A stretch of 53,971 nt of DNA from Niallia endozanthoxylica (GTDB lineage: Bacteria; Bacillota; Bacilli; Bacillales; Cytobacillaceae), in assembly GCF_008710145.1 (NCBI RefSeq), contig NZ_VYKL01000048.1, positions 1 through 53,971 on the forward strand, given 5' to 3'. Positions within the stretch are counted from its first letter, which is position 1. Each line of letters starts with the position of its first letter. Positions 35,098 through 44,112 of this stretch are shown here, piece after piece. The notes beneath the pieces were generated by a model that saw only the letters and a program-made list of their open reading frames with translations, searched no databases and was not told the origin of the DNA. A program made the position numbers and the translations under genes.

Positions 35098-35967
35098 CTA
35101 TTGATCTAGCTTCTTTGCCATAAATTTCAGCAAATCTTCCCGCAAATCCTCGTGCTGCAAGGCAAATTCAATCGTTGTTTCAATAAAGCCAAGCTTTTCT
35201 CCCACATCATAGCGCTGGCCTTCAAATTCATAGGCAAACACACGCTGAATTTGATTCAGTTGCTGGATAGCATCGGTCAGCTGGATTTCACCGCCTGATC
35301 CGACCTCCTGCTTATCTAGAAACATAAAGATTTCCGGTGTAAAGATATATCTGCCGATGATGGCCAGATTGGACGGCGCCGTTCCTTGCAAGGGTTTCTC
35401 CACAAAGTTTCGGACCTGATAGCTGTGTCCGAAGCTTTCCACGGGATCAATGATTCCGTAACGATGTGTTTCACTTTCAGGAACCTTCTGGACGCCGATG
35501 ACAGAAGAAAGGGTTTTGTCATGCTGAATCATCAACTGCTTCAAGCATGGTGTTTCGGCCTGTACGATGTCATCTCCGAGCAGTACCGCAAACGGCTCAT
35601 CGCCGATGAAATTCCGCGCACACCAAACCGCATGGCCAAGTCCCTTTGGTTCCTTTTGGCGGATATAATGGATATCAACCATATTGGCGATATTGCGGAC
35701 TTCTTCTAACAGCTCGTATTTTTCCTTGCTGATGAGGTTTTGCTCAAGCTCCACCGCATGGTCAAAATGATCCTCAATCGAGCGTTTTCCTTTCCCTGTT
35801 ACGATAATAATATCTTCGATGCCTGACTGTATGGCCTCCTCGACAATGTACTGAATCGTCGGCTTATCGACAATCGGGAGCATTTCTTTCGGCATCGCTT
35901 TGGTCGCCGGCAAGAATCGAGTGCCGAGTCCCGCTGCCGGGATAATCGCTTTACGTACCTTTTTCAA
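35098..35967 (-). CDS. gtaB: UTP-glucose-1-phosphate uridylyltransferase
   Basis: The 289-residue GalU/GtaB enzyme makes UDP-glucose. It has VRKAIIPAAGLGTRFLPATK, KEMLPIVDKPTIQYIVEEA, VTGKGKRSIEDHFD, FAVLLGDDIV and the C-terminal YDVGEKLGF. I place the start at the TTG at 35967, eight bases past AAGGGG, giving MKKVRKAIIPAAG as in B. subtilis GtaB; the ATG at 35973 directly touches the ribosome binding site. UDP-glucose feeds wall teichoic acid, glycolipid and polysaccharide synthesis. The gene's codon use is more G+C-rich than that of the glycosyltransferase genes, so it looks like core genome at the locus edge. Confidence 0.95.
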   Translation of the reverse strand: MKKVRKAIIPAAGLGTRFLPATKAMPKEMLPIVDKPTIQYIVEEAIQSGIEDIIIVTGKGKRSIEDHFDHAVELEQNLISKEKYELLEEVRNIANMVDIHYIRQKEPKGLGHAVWCARNFIGDEPFAVLLGDDIVQAETPCLKQLMIQHDKTLSSVIGVQKVPESETHRYGIIDPVESFGHSYQVRNFVEKPLQGTAPSNLAIIGRYIFTPEIFMFLDKQEVGSGGEIQLTDAIQQLNQIQRVFAYEFEGQRYDVGEKLGFIETTIEFALQHEDLREDLLKFMAKKLDQ

Positions 35968-36100
35968 ACTCATCTCCCCTTGGATTATTTATTTTCATGC
36001 TTTTATTTATCTTATTAATGGTATCATGTTTTATTCTTCTTAGGGGACATGATGGCTTGATTGGTTTCTTATATTTTTCTTTTTTAAACTGACGTTTATT

Positions 36101-36478
36101 TCATAGTGGTTGGGTAGTTGGTTGGTTGGAAAGTTGGGTAGGAAAAGCGGGAAAGGCACTTCCTATCCAACTAACCCCTAATCAACTATCTTTTCAATGA
36201 TTCTAGATTTAGAAAACGCTTTCCTTCTATTATATATAGTTGGTTTGTTGGTTGGTGGGATGGTTGGGTAGGAAGAGCAGGAAAGGCACTTCCTGCCCAA
36301 CTAACCCCTAATCAACTATTTTTTCAATGATTCTAGATTTAGAAAACGCTTTCCTTCTATTATATATAGTTGGTTTGTTGGTTGGTGGGATAGTTGGTTA
36401 GGAAAGGCTGAAAAAGCACTTCCTGTCCAACTAACCCCTAGCCAACTAATAACTATCCAACTTTCCAACTCAACGATT
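36101..36478. repeat. Three tandem 130-bp hairpin repeats
   Basis: Units begin near 36101, 36231 and 36361 with an exact 130-bp period. Each holds a 12-bp stem of the form GTTGGGTAGGAA...TTCCTGCCCAAC, then AACCCCTAATCAACTA and (in units 1 and 2) TTCTAGATTTAGAAAACGCT. The stem's middle base pairs change between copies as A-T, G-T and G-C, so pairing is kept. It fills the gap between pbp and gtaB. The stretch 35974-36100 shows nothing further. Confidence 0.85.
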
Positions 36479-38470
36479 TTATTGTGCAAAAATGTTCCGC
36501 ACTTTTTCCACGACTACTGATGAACCTGTTTCCTGAACTCCTTCGACCATCATGGCAATGAGGAGGGATGGATTTTCCGTATTGTAGGCGACAAACCAGC
36601 CGTTTTCGGTGCCTTTTTCTCCTTGTTTTGCTTTCAGCTCAGCGGTGCCGGTTTTTCCTGCTAGAGGCATTCCTGGTATATAGGCTCTATGCGCTGTGCC
36701 CCGCGGGTCATTAACGACTTTCTGCAGGATAGCATGGATGTGGGCTGCCTGTTCTTCACTGATGACGTTCTGCTTCCACGCTTTGCCGAGCTCGTTCTGA
36801 ATCAATAAGGTCGGTTTAATCAGCTTGCCGCTATTGATGAACGGTGTGTAGGTTGCCGCGAGATGGAGGATGTTCATCTCCACCTGTGCCTGTCCATAGC
36901 CGGAATCAGCCAAAAGGATGTCTCTGTCCATCGGGCCTGTCTTTGATGGTTGGAGCGGGAAGAGGTATTCTATCTCTTCTTCAAAGCCAAATCCCTTCAG
37001 GCCGTCTGCCAGCTTGTCCTTTCCAAGGGCAAGGGCAGCCTGGGCATAATAAATATTATCCGAGTAGAGCAGGGATTTTTCCAAATCTACCGACGTTCCC
37101 GGGTCGGTGACTCTTGTGACATAATAGTTTCCCCAGGAAGAATCCTTCTGCCACTGGAGACCTGTCACTTGGATGGCAGCCGCAGGATCAAGCGTTCCTT
37201 CTTTGAGACCTATTGCTGCTGTCAGCGGTTTGATGACCGAGCCCGGTGCATAGGTGGCACTGAAACGGTTCAGCAGGGGTTTGAGCGGATTGTCCTGCAG
37301 TGCCGTCCATTGCTCGGCTGTCGCTCCTAATGACAACAGGTTCGGGTCAAAGCTTGGCGAGCTGACTAAGCCCAGTGTTTCGCCTGTTTTTGGATGGAGG
37401 GCCGCAGCGGTTCCGGCTTGATCAGCAAGCTGCCCGAATAATTTTGTTTGAAGTGCTGCGTCAATCGTCAGCTGCACATTTTCTCCGTCCTTGACTTCTT
37501 TTTCTGCAAGAACGGTTTCAGTTCCATCCGCTTTATTTATTTTGATGGTGACGCCATTTTCACCTTTGAGCCTTTCATCAAGTACCTGCTCGAGGCCTCT
37601 TTTTCCGATAGAATCATTGGCAGTGTAGCCTTTTCCTTCTCGTTTCTCCAGCTCCTCTGCGGTGATGGGTCCAACATAGCCGATGAGATGGGCGGCCGCT
37701 TCCTTCATCGGGTAGACCCGTGCGGCGACCTGTTTCGTGTTGACGGATGGAATGGTTGTTAGGCTGGCCGCAAGCTCACGTTCCTCCAGCGGAAGCTTCT
37801 TAATCGGGACGAAATACTCCGGCTTTACCCATGATGCGTTCAGGGCATTGTTGATTTTTTCGGTAGTGATGCCAAGCTGGGTGGAGAGCTGGGTAATGAT
37901 TTCTTCCTTTTGTTCGCCCATTTCAGCTGGAACGATGCCGACTTCATACACCTGGCCGTTGACTGCGAGCCCTTGACCTGTGCGGTCGATGATTTCGCCG
38001 CGCTTGGCTGTGACGGTTGATAGACTGATTTTCGCCCCTTCTTCAAGGTCAGGGAAGATGTAGGTTGTATTCCAGTCGATGGTCCATCTTTCCTCGTTGT
38101 TTTTTTCTTCTTTGATGAGTGTGGCTTGATGGTCGAATGCGATTTCTCCGGCGATGCTGTTCATGCTGGCGGAGAAAGGATAGGTCACTTTGTCTTCTTT
38201 CGGTTTTTCTTCGTTTTCTGGTTTTTTGAATGTTGCTTTGAGCTCTGCGATTTCCAGGTCTTTGTAGTATTTTTCATAGCGATTGACGAAGTCTTCTTTG
38301 CTGATCGACTTTTGTGCTTGTGTTGAGAGGAGCTCATACATGCTAGCGAATTTCTGCTTATTCCAAAGGTTTATGTATTGTGTCATAGTGTCTGCCGGCT
38401 CTGGTGCTTTGTTGCAGGCAGTGAGGATTAATAGCATAATTAGTATAAATGCGTAGTAGAGCTTTTTCAT
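36479..38470 (-). CDS. pbpC: Class B penicillin-binding protein 3 (MecA/PbpC type)
   Basis: The 663-residue lipoprotein has a lipobox LTAC (C19), an NTF2-like MecA_N domain (~25-140), a PBP dimerisation domain (~155-300) and a transpeptidase domain (~335-660). The active-site serine lies in SVIK (S411-K414), followed by SDN (470-472) and KTGTAE (606-611). It cross-links peptidoglycan on the outer face of the membrane. Its B. subtilis counterpart PbpC (PBP3) has intrinsically low beta-lactam affinity. AGGAGG lies twelve bases before the ATG. Higher G+C than the glycosyltransferases marks it as core. It is flanked by tandem hairpin repeats on both sides. Confidence 0.93.
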   Translation of the reverse strand: MKKLYYAFILIMLLILTACNKAPEPADTMTQYINLWNKQKFASMYELLSTQAQKSISKEDFVNRYEKYYKDLEIAELKATFKKPENEEKPKEDKVTYPFSASMNSIAGEIAFDHQATLIKEEKNNEERWTIDWNTTYIFPDLEEGAKISLSTVTAKRGEIIDRTGQGLAVNGQVYEVGIVPAEMGEQKEEIITQLSTQLGITTEKINNALNASWVKPEYFVPIKKLPLEERELAASLTTIPSVNTKQVAARVYPMKEAAAHLIGYVGPITAEELEKREGKGYTANDSIGKRGLEQVLDERLKGENGVTIKINKADGTETVLAEKEVKDGENVQLTIDAALQTKLFGQLADQAGTAAALHPKTGETLGLVSSPSFDPNLLSLGATAEQWTALQDNPLKPLLNRFSATYAPGSVIKPLTAAIGLKEGTLDPAAAIQVTGLQWQKDSSWGNYYVTRVTDPGTSVDLEKSLLYSDNIYYAQAALALGKDKLADGLKGFGFEEEIEYLFPLQPSKTGPMDRDILLADSGYGQAQVEMNILHLAATYTPFINSGKLIKPTLLIQNELGKAWKQNVISEEQAAHIHAILQKVVNDPRGTAHRAYIPGMPLAGKTGTAELKAKQGEKGTENGWFVAYNTENPSLLIAMMVEGVQETGSSVVVEKVRNIFAQ

Positions 38471-38619
38471 TGTTTTGGATCGCCTCCTTGGGTTTAGTGT
38501 ACCACTAGGGGTGGATTTTAGTTATAGGATTGATTGATGGTTTGCGGGAACTTTGCTTGCTCTGTCTGGATGGGTTTTGTATTCGGACTGAGTTTGGTTG
38601 ATTTACAGCCAAACTCGGT

Positions 38620-38990
38620 TGTTGATAAGCTTCATGGGTGCTCGAAAAAGAGAGTACCTTCACTTTTCGGACGTCAATAGGCTTGATAGGTGCCCGAAAA
38701 GGAGAGAACCCCCACTTTTCGGGCATCAATACGCTTGATAAGTGCCCGAACAAGAGAGTACCTCCGCTTTTCGGGCATCAATACGCTTGATAAGTGCCCG
38801 AACAAGAGAGTATCTCCGCTTTTCGGACATCAATACGCTTGATAAGTGCCCGAACAAGAGAGTATCTCCGCTTTTCGGGCATCAATACGCTTGATAAGTG
38901 CCCAAAAAAGAGAGTACCTCCGCTTTTCGGGCATCAATAAGCGCGATAGGTGACCCAAAAGGAGACAATCACCTTAGTTCAGGCGCCTAT
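38620..38990. repeat. Seven tandem 52-bp palindromic repeats
   Basis: The GAGAGTA-type anchor recurs at ~38650, 38702, 38755, 38807, 38859, 38911 and 38963, a constant 52-bp step. The central units contain TGCCCGAA, a ~19-base loop, and TTCGGGCA, so each can form an 8-bp hairpin, with CATCAATACGCTTGATAAG between hairpins. Outer units are diverged, inner ones nearly identical, as in array growth from the middle. There are no unique spacers. The gap lies between pbpC and the lytE-like gene. Confidence 0.88.
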
Positions 38991-39069
38991 AAGCTTGATT
39001 GATTTCCGCTTCTGCTTTCAGAATGACCCACCCCGGCCATGAGCGCATACTTTTTCACACTGCCAGTAA

Positions 39070-39126
39070 TAAAAAAAGAGACAATCTGTTGCCGGCCTTG
39101 AAGCGAGCCTTTTCCAGTCAGTCTCT
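39070..39126 (-). terminator. Minus-strand terminator
   Basis: On the minus strand AGAGACTGACTGG pairs imperfectly with CAGATTGTCTCT and runs directly into TTTTTTTAT. It implies a transcript coming from the right, probably the short frame at 39150-39308. Confidence 0.65.
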
Positions 39127-39149
39127 TGAGATTGTGTATATATATTAGA

Positions 39150-39308
39150 TTATTTTTGTGAAAAGATCATGCGCAAGTCGCCTTCCATGGCCTGCAGAAG
39201 TTCTTTTGTGGAGACTCTTTCGTCAGTTTCTCCCTTTTCATACATTTTTTGCAGCAGGTTTTTAAATAGCTGCATTTGCTCTGACTTTTGCTCTTTCAAT
39301 CCTCTCAA
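39150..39308 (-). CDS. Possible short helical protein, start unclear
   Basis: A frame of ~52 codons from a TTG at 39308 ends 24 bases before a strong terminator. The product (LKEQKSEQMQLFKNLLQKMY..., TKELLQAMEGDLRMIFSQK) is charged and helical, protein-like in composition. No ATG precedes it in frame and no ribosome binding site fits the TTG, so either the start is non-standard or the gene has lost its 5' end. I do not recognise it. Confidence 0.35.
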   Translation of the reverse strand: MRGLKEQKSEQMQLFKNLLQKMYEKGETDERVSTKELLQAMEGDLRMIFSQK

Positions 39309-39472
39309 CCTTTCTTCATATTCATTTGTTCCCTATTGGGTATCTAAGCTCGTTATTTGTCTAGTTATAGGTAATATGTGTTAAATACACGTATGTGTCT
39401 ATCATACTCATTATCTAGAAGTTTGGCAATATGTTTCAAAATATTCTAATATCTTACTAATTACCTAATAAT

Positions 39473-39501
39473 TTGACAATTCCTATCAAAATATCTATTA
39501 T
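39473..39501 (+). promoter_or_regulatory. SigA-type promoter of the LysM hydrolase gene
   Basis: TTGACA at 39473-39478 and TATTAT at 39496-39501 are 17 bases apart, placing the transcript start near 39508 and a ~55-base leader before the ATG at 39564. Confidence 0.7.
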
Positions 39502-39563
39502 CTCACAAGTCTAATATGGTAGAATAAGATTAAATTATGTGATTTTTGGGGGTATATGTCAAT

Positions 39564-40841
39564 ATGGAAAAAATGGTTGCTACTCTTGCCACTGCTGCCT
39601 TCCTGTCGACCGCGTTTTCGTCGACAGCGTTAGCCAGTTCCTACACAGTCCAAAAGGGGGACACCCTTTTTAGCATCGCTAAAAAACACGGTACGACTGT
39701 TGATCAATTAAAGCAATTAAACGGATTGACATCCAACCAGATTTATGTGAATCAGAAGCTCCAAATTGCAAGTACTGAAACGGCGGCAACAGATACTGCA
39801 GTAACGCCGGCTGCTTCCACTCCTGCGCCCGCTCCAGCACCTGCTGTGAATACAGCTTCTGCTTCTTATACGGTTGCAGCTGGAGATACGTTAAGTAAGA
39901 TTGCCTTTCAGCATGGCATTACACTCGCTGAACTGCGCGCCCTGAATGGAATCTCTGGTGATTTGATTTATTCTGGTCAAGTATTAAAGGTACCTGCAGG
40001 AAGTGCGTCTACTGGAACGTCTGCACCATCTTCAGCACCAGCAGCTTCCGGATCGACTTATACTGTTGCAGCCGGGGATACGCTGATAAAGATTGCCAAC
40101 CGATATGGCGTTTCACTCGCTGAGCTGAAAAGCTGGAACGGGATCTCGGGGTCTCTCATTCATCCAGGCCAGGTGTTGAGTGTAGGAGGTTCTAGCCCTA
40201 GTGTGAGTGCACCGCCTGTGGCAGCGCCTACACATTCATCCTCTACACCAACTAATGCAGGAACGTCTGAATATGTGATTAAAAGCGGGGATACATTAGC
40301 TAAGATTGCATTACAAGTCGGCTTGAATGTTACGCAGTTAAAGGCATTGAACGGGTTATCATCTGATTTGATTTTTCCTGGGCAAACGTTGAAGATAAGC
40401 GGAACCGCCAGCGCCAATGTGCAGCCAGTCACGAACAACAACCAAGATAAGCAAACAAGCGTTGCGGAAACAGCTAATCCAACGATTGCACAGGTGCTTC
40501 AACATGCGACCAAGTTGATCGGCACACCGTATGTGTTTGGCGGCAAAACGCCAGCAGGCTTTGACTGCAGTGGTTTTATATATTATGTCTTCAACCAAGC
40601 AGGTGAATCAATCACACGCCTATCTGCCGCAGGTTATTACGACCGCTCGTTTGACGTCAGTTCACCGCAGGTTGGCGATTTGGTCTTTTTCAAGGATACA
40701 TATATTAAAGGAATCTCCCATTTAGGGATTTACCTCGGGAATAATGAGTTTATCCACGCCGGCTCAAACGGTGTCGATATTACAAGTTTAGATAATGTCT
40801 ATTGGAAAAAGCATTTTGATAGTTTTAAACGATTCTACTAA
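39564..40841 (+). CDS. LysM x4 - NlpC/P60 cell-wall endopeptidase
   Basis: The 425-residue secreted protein is built as signal peptide (cut after STALA, ~24), four LysM domains (SYTVQKGDTLFSIAKKHGTT, SYTVAAGDTLSKIAFQHG, TYTVAAGDTLIKIANRYG, EYVIKSGDTLAKIALQVG) separated by Ser/Thr/Ala/Pro linkers, and a C-terminal NlpC/P60 domain. The catalytic residues are C in FDCSGFIYY, H in SHLGIYLG and H in FIHAGSNG. It is organised like LytE/LytF/CwlS of B. subtilis, D,L-endopeptidases that cut peptide stems during growth or cell separation. The ATG at 39564 lies 11 bases past GGGGG; a TTG at 39546 is upstream of that site. Confidence 0.93.
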   Translation: MEKMVATLATAAFLSTAFSSTALASSYTVQKGDTLFSIAKKHGTTVDQLKQLNGLTSNQIYVNQKLQIASTETAATDTAVTPAASTPAPAPAPAVNTASASYTVAAGDTLSKIAFQHGITLAELRALNGISGDLIYSGQVLKVPAGSASTGTSAPSSAPAASGSTYTVAAGDTLIKIANRYGVSLAELKSWNGISGSLIHPGQVLSVGGSSPSVSAPPVAAPTHSSSTPTNAGTSEYVIKSGDTLAKIALQVGLNVTQLKALNGLSSDLIFPGQTLKISGTASANVQPVTNNNQDKQTSVAETANPTIAQVLQHATKLIGTPYVFGGKTPAGFDCSGFIYYVFNQAGESITRLSAAGYYDRSFDVSSPQVGDLVFFKDTYIKGISHLGIYLGNNEFIHAGSNGVDITSLDNVYWKKHFDSFKRFY

Positions 40842-40850
40842 TATATACGT

Positions 40851-40911
40851 AAAAAGCCCAATCCGTGGGCAGCTGGAAGTCAGCTGTTTGTGGATGGGGC
40901 TTTTTATTTTT
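40851..40911 (+). terminator. Nested-hairpin terminator, copy 1
   Basis: AAAAAGCCCAATCC and GGATGGGGCTTTTT form the outer stem. CAGCTG-gaagt-CAGCTG forms an inner hairpin. It lies ten bases behind the hydrolase stop and ends in a T-run. A near-identical unit is at 45926-45982. Confidence 0.88.
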
Positions 40912-40961
40912 TGTGATAAAATGAGTAAGTGAAATATCCAGTAACAAAGGATGGATAATAC

Positions 40962-41057
40962 ATGATGATCATTCCCTTTATAAAAAGCCCCTTCCTTATA
41001 GGAAAGCGCCCGATTATTGAAGATCTGCGGCTGCTGAAGAAGGCTAGAACTTATTGA
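40962..41057 (+). CDS. Possible 31-residue peptide
   Basis: A short frame starts at an ATG behind AAAGGATGG and reads MMIIPFIKSPFLIGKRPIIE, then a basic helical end. The spacing of the ribosome binding site is long. It could be a real small peptide, a remnant or chance. No family is known. Confidence 0.22.
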   Translation: MMIIPFIKSPFLIGKRPIIEDLRLLKKARTY

Positions 41058-41089
41058 ACTCTAGTCCCCCTTTAATCTAACTAAGAATA

Positions 41090-41719
41090 TTATTCTTTGC
41101 TTTTGAAAACAGCCTGAAGCGTTTTTAACCTTTGCAGTACGACTTTCACAAACAATCCCAATAAAATATAACCTAGGAAAGAGTAAATATGTTTCCAATT
41201 TAACATGACATAAATACCCAGCCATTGGAAAAGAGTCTCCCCGACAAATGCAGAAAATAATGCAAATATTATAATTCCTAATATGTATGTTTCCCATTTA
41301 GGAAACCATTGATAAATCATCATATAAAAAAAGGGAAAAATAGAAAAATCAGCAACTGCCCACATGTCTCTTTCTAAATATGTTAAAGTATATGGATAAG
41401 TCCAATAACCTAGTGATGAACCAATTTGGTCTAATATAAAAGCAATATTAGATACAATTAGTCCAACTATGCTTATTTCTATAATCCGAGTTTTATCCAC
41501 CAATCTCCACCATATAAAAATAGGGATAATCAACACAAAAACTATGATCCACCACTGATAAGTAAAAACCACTTCTTGAATCCAGTAATCCAGCCACAAC
41601 TGCCGTAAATGCTCATAATGCTTTTCTATTTCTTGAAATTTATCCATGTCGCTGCCTTTTTTATTCCAGTATGCGTCCGCAAAAAAGGACTTATGTAAGG
41701 ATCTTAACTTTCTTGCCAT
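41090..41719 (-). CDS. CBO0543-type integral membrane protein (first)
   Basis: The 209-residue protein has five to six predicted membrane helices (for example WWIIVFVLIIPIFIWW, IVGLIVSNIAFIL, YILGIIIFALFSAFVG) and the aromatic-rich layout of the CBO0543 family, with WLDYWIQEVVFTYQWW before the first helix and LERDMWAVADFSIFPFFYMM in the middle. The family has no assigned function and often occurs as tandem paralogues in Bacilli, as here with the next gene 20 bp away. AGGTGA precedes the ATG; an internal ATG at 41647 with AAAGG is an alternative start. Confidence 0.72.
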   Translation of the reverse strand: MARKLRSLHKSFFADAYWNKKGSDMDKFQEIEKHYEHLRQLWLDYWIQEVVFTYQWWIIVFVLIIPIFIWWRLVDKTRIIEISIVGLIVSNIAFILDQIGSSLGYWTYPYTLTYLERDMWAVADFSIFPFFYMMIYQWFPKWETYILGIIIFALFSAFVGETLFQWLGIYVMLNWKHIYSFLGYILLGLFVKVVLQRLKTLQAVFKSKE

Positions 41720-41739
41720 GCTTCACCTGAACTGGTTAT

Positions 41740-42255
41740 TCAACGAGTATCATTAATGAACTTAAAAGGAACATCAAAGTAAGATATTAAGAAGATGATG
41801 ATAAATAAAGAAAGGATATAAGCTCTGAATGGTTTATATTGATGCAGTGCAATGACTGAAAACATGGCAATATCAAATAAAAAAGAATACCAAAATGTCC
41901 AGCCATTCTGATAGGAGATTCTTCCGAACACATACAATATCCACTCAACAGAAATGTAAATTCCAGACCAAAGCAATATGTATTTAAGTCTTTGAAACCA
42001 CCTTTCAGGAAAATGGGAAAGAAATAAAAAGATACTAACAGGCATCGTAATTAGAGCATAAACAATCACAACCATTTCATGACCATAAAGAAAATCAGGA
42101 TGGAACTTCCATAAGGTGTTTTCTTTTACAATATATTCATACAACAAACCGCCCGTAGCGATAAAAAACATACTGGCATGGTGCTCCCTCCAGTTTTTCC
42201 AGTTTCCCCACCTAAAGGAAGCCATAAGAGTTAGAATCGCAATAGTGACGTGCAT
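41740..42255 (-). CDS. CBO0543-type integral membrane protein (second)
   Basis: About 171 residues with five membrane segments form a distant paralogue of the downstream neighbour. It starts MHVTIAILTLMASFRWGNWKNWREHH, the usual opening of CBO0543 proteins, and has WKFHPDFLYGHEMVVIVYAL and WFQRLKYILLWSGIYISVEW. I use the ATG at 42255, eight bases past AAAGGG, instead of a GTG at 42294 with no site. The two genes form a small operon of membrane proteins of unknown role. Confidence 0.75.
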   Translation of the reverse strand: MHVTIAILTLMASFRWGNWKNWREHHASMFFIATGGLLYEYIVKENTLWKFHPDFLYGHEMVVIVYALITMPVSIFLFLSHFPERWFQRLKYILLWSGIYISVEWILYVFGRISYQNGWTFWYSFLFDIAMFSVIALHQYKPFRAYILSLFIIIFLISYFDVPFKFINDTR

Positions 42256-42472
42256 TAAACATACCCTTTCACGTGTTTTAATAACAGTTTTCACTTTTTA
42301 CTGTAAAATCATGTAAAGGAATCAAACTATTTCATTTTGATAAGCTAGTTAGCAGTCAACTATGTTTCTTTTTTGCACTATTCTGCCTGTTGAACAAGTA
42401 AACATTCCATAACTCTTAAGTTATGAAACCTTATAAGACTGTTACAGTCGGTTATATCTTTTTGAGAACATA

Positions 42473-42508
42473 AAAAGCCGATCCTCTCAAGTTAAGGAAT
42501 CGACTTTA
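42473..42508 (-). terminator. Terminator of the SLH protein gene
   Basis: On the minus strand AAAGTCGATTCCT pairs with AGGATCGGCTTT and runs into TTATG. It lies ~25 bases behind the stop at 42531. The stretch 42295-42472 shows no gene. Confidence 0.7.
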
Positions 42509-42530
42509 AATTTATCTAACATTCTAGCTT

Positions 42531-43883
42531 TCACTCAAATTCTTGTATAGCTATAGGAATTTCTACTGAGGTCGCAAAAGAATTACCTCTAATTATTCCC
42601 TTTTTGAATGTTACTTTTATATAATAATTATGATTTAATGGCCGAGTTGGTGGATATAGCACTTCTAGCATTTCAATTGATTCACCGGGATCAAGAAAAT
42701 ACTGGTTAACCATTTGAGGACAGGCCATTACAGTAACCCATTTACTACCTACTTTTACTTGCTCAGCTTCACTTTCAGCGAAAAGATCCGCAGACATTCC
42801 TGGATCACACCCATGACCACTTATATATGGAATGGTTTCACTACTTATATTGGTTGCTTTTACTTTTGTATACACCTTCTCATCCGACTGATCTATCATG
42901 ATTTCAAATTGTATTCCATCCTGTTCGATCGTCTTTTTAACGTTAAATTCAGATTCTCTTGTTTGAAATTTTAATTTCAAAGGCTCCGCTAAATGGGTTC
43001 CATTTATAGATTTCACATCTTTAGTAATATATAAATAGTAAGTCTCATTAAAATCATATAATTCTCCTAAACGGAGTTTTACCGATTTTTTATCATCCCA
43101 GGGCTCAGTAATGTTTATTCGTTCATTGTCTCTTTCACGGACAACATAAATATTGTCATAAAGGCTTCTCGAGTCTAGTTCGTCATTAAAGTGAATGACC
43201 CATTCTTTATCAATATCCACCTCTATGATAGAAGAATCTCTTTCCCATTCCGAAATGGATTCGATAGTCAGCGCTGGCAAACTTCTAAATGAAGGCTCTA
43301 GCGCACGTGCCATAAATGCAGAAAACTGACCACGAGTAACAGCAAGGTCAGGACGATAAGTGTCATCCGTATATCCATTTGTAATCCCACTTGCGTAAAC
43401 GTTTAAAATAGATTGATACGCCTTCATATTTGGCGAAACATCTTTATACGTGTTTGTTAGACTATGAGTTAGTATAAAGGCTCTGTTTAAAAATATTGCC
43501 ATTTGTCCACGAGTTACAGGATCACTTGGCCGGTAAGTGTCGTCAGAGAAACCAGTAATAATACCTTTTTCAACAGCTGAAGCAATATAACCTGATCCGG
43601 TTACGGTGGATGGAACATCTTTAAATCTTGTATTTTTGGGGTCTCCATTTAAATCTAAAGCCCGGCCAATCATTATGGCTGCTTGCGCACGGGTAACCAC
43701 ACTATCTGGATTGAAACTCCCATCCTTAAATCCAGAAATAACTCCCTCTTCTGACAAATACAAGATCTCATCATAAAACCTGTAGTTACTTGATACATCT
43801 TTGAATCCAGCTGCTTGTCCTACGACTGGAGCAAACATTCCCACTATTAACATTAACGTTATCAATATAAAGTACTTTTTCAA
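42531..43883 (-). CDS. Triple-SLH surface protein with Ig-like region
   Basis: The 450-residue exported protein has a signal peptide (cut after GQAA, ~25) and three S-layer homology repeats (FKDVSSNYRFYDEILYLSEE with GVISGFKDGSFNPDSVVTRA, then GIITGFSDDTYRPSDPVTRG and GITNGYTDDTYRPDLAVTRG, residues ~26-195). A Big_5-like segment follows (~230-330, WVIHFNDELDSRSLYDNIYV), then a beta-rich domain of the intracellular-protease-inhibitor type (~335-445). SLH repeats bind pyruvylated wall polysaccharide. It starts with TTG at 43883, behind an excellent AGGAGGGGG. The function of the C-terminal domains is unknown. Confidence 0.88.
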   Translation of the reverse strand: MKKYFILITLMLIVGMFAPVVGQAAGFKDVSSNYRFYDEILYLSEEGVISGFKDGSFNPDSVVTRAQAAIMIGRALDLNGDPKNTRFKDVPSTVTGSGYIASAVEKGIITGFSDDTYRPSDPVTRGQMAIFLNRAFILTHSLTNTYKDVSPNMKAYQSILNVYASGITNGYTDDTYRPDLAVTRGQFSAFMARALEPSFRSLPALTIESISEWERDSSIIEVDIDKEWVIHFNDELDSRSLYDNIYVVRERDNERINITEPWDDKKSVKLRLGELYDFNETYYLYITKDVKSINGTHLAEPLKLKFQTRESEFNVKKTIEQDGIQFEIMIDQSDEKVYTKVKATNISSETIPYISGHGCDPGMSADLFAESEAEQVKVGSKWVTVMACPQMVNQYFLDPGESIEMLEVLYPPTRPLNHNYYIKVTFKKGIIRGNSFATSVEIPIAIQEFE

Positions 43884-44070
43884 ATGACCCCCTCCTATGA
43901 TTCTTATTATACAGGAATCCTTCCATCCTATTTATCTTTCATTCAATTATGACCCCTAATGTTTTATGAAAAAGCAATTTAATTTCTTAAGAAAACTGCT
44001 TGACTAAACGTAAGAAAAGAGACCGCCAATGACGATCTCTTTTACTTAATTGGGTATTAGTTGACAACTA

Positions 44071-44100
44071 AAGCTAGTTCCTTATGCTAGGAACTAGCTT
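44071..44100 (-). terminator. 11-bp perfect hairpin behind the isochorismatase fragment
   Basis: AAGCTAGTTCC and GGAACTAGCTT pair around TTATGCTA, 12 bases past the minus-strand stop at 44113. A second hairpin with AAAAGAGA/TCTCTTTT lies at 44015-44042. Confidence 0.65.
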
Positions 44101-44112
44101 ATAACCTTTTAA

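Noticed and set aside
37448..38326. Several plus-strand frames within the penicillin-binding protein gene.
   Set aside because: They are antisense shadows of a G+C-richer gene; the minus-strand protein has all PBP motifs.
38505..38753. An open frame through the tandem repeats on the minus strand.
   Set aside because: It is made of repeat units and has no start signal; amino-acid composition follows the DNA repeat.
38620..38990. Regular short repeats that might be taken for a CRISPR array.
   Set aside because: The units are head-to-tail without unique spacers, the whole 52 bp repeats, and no cas genes are near.
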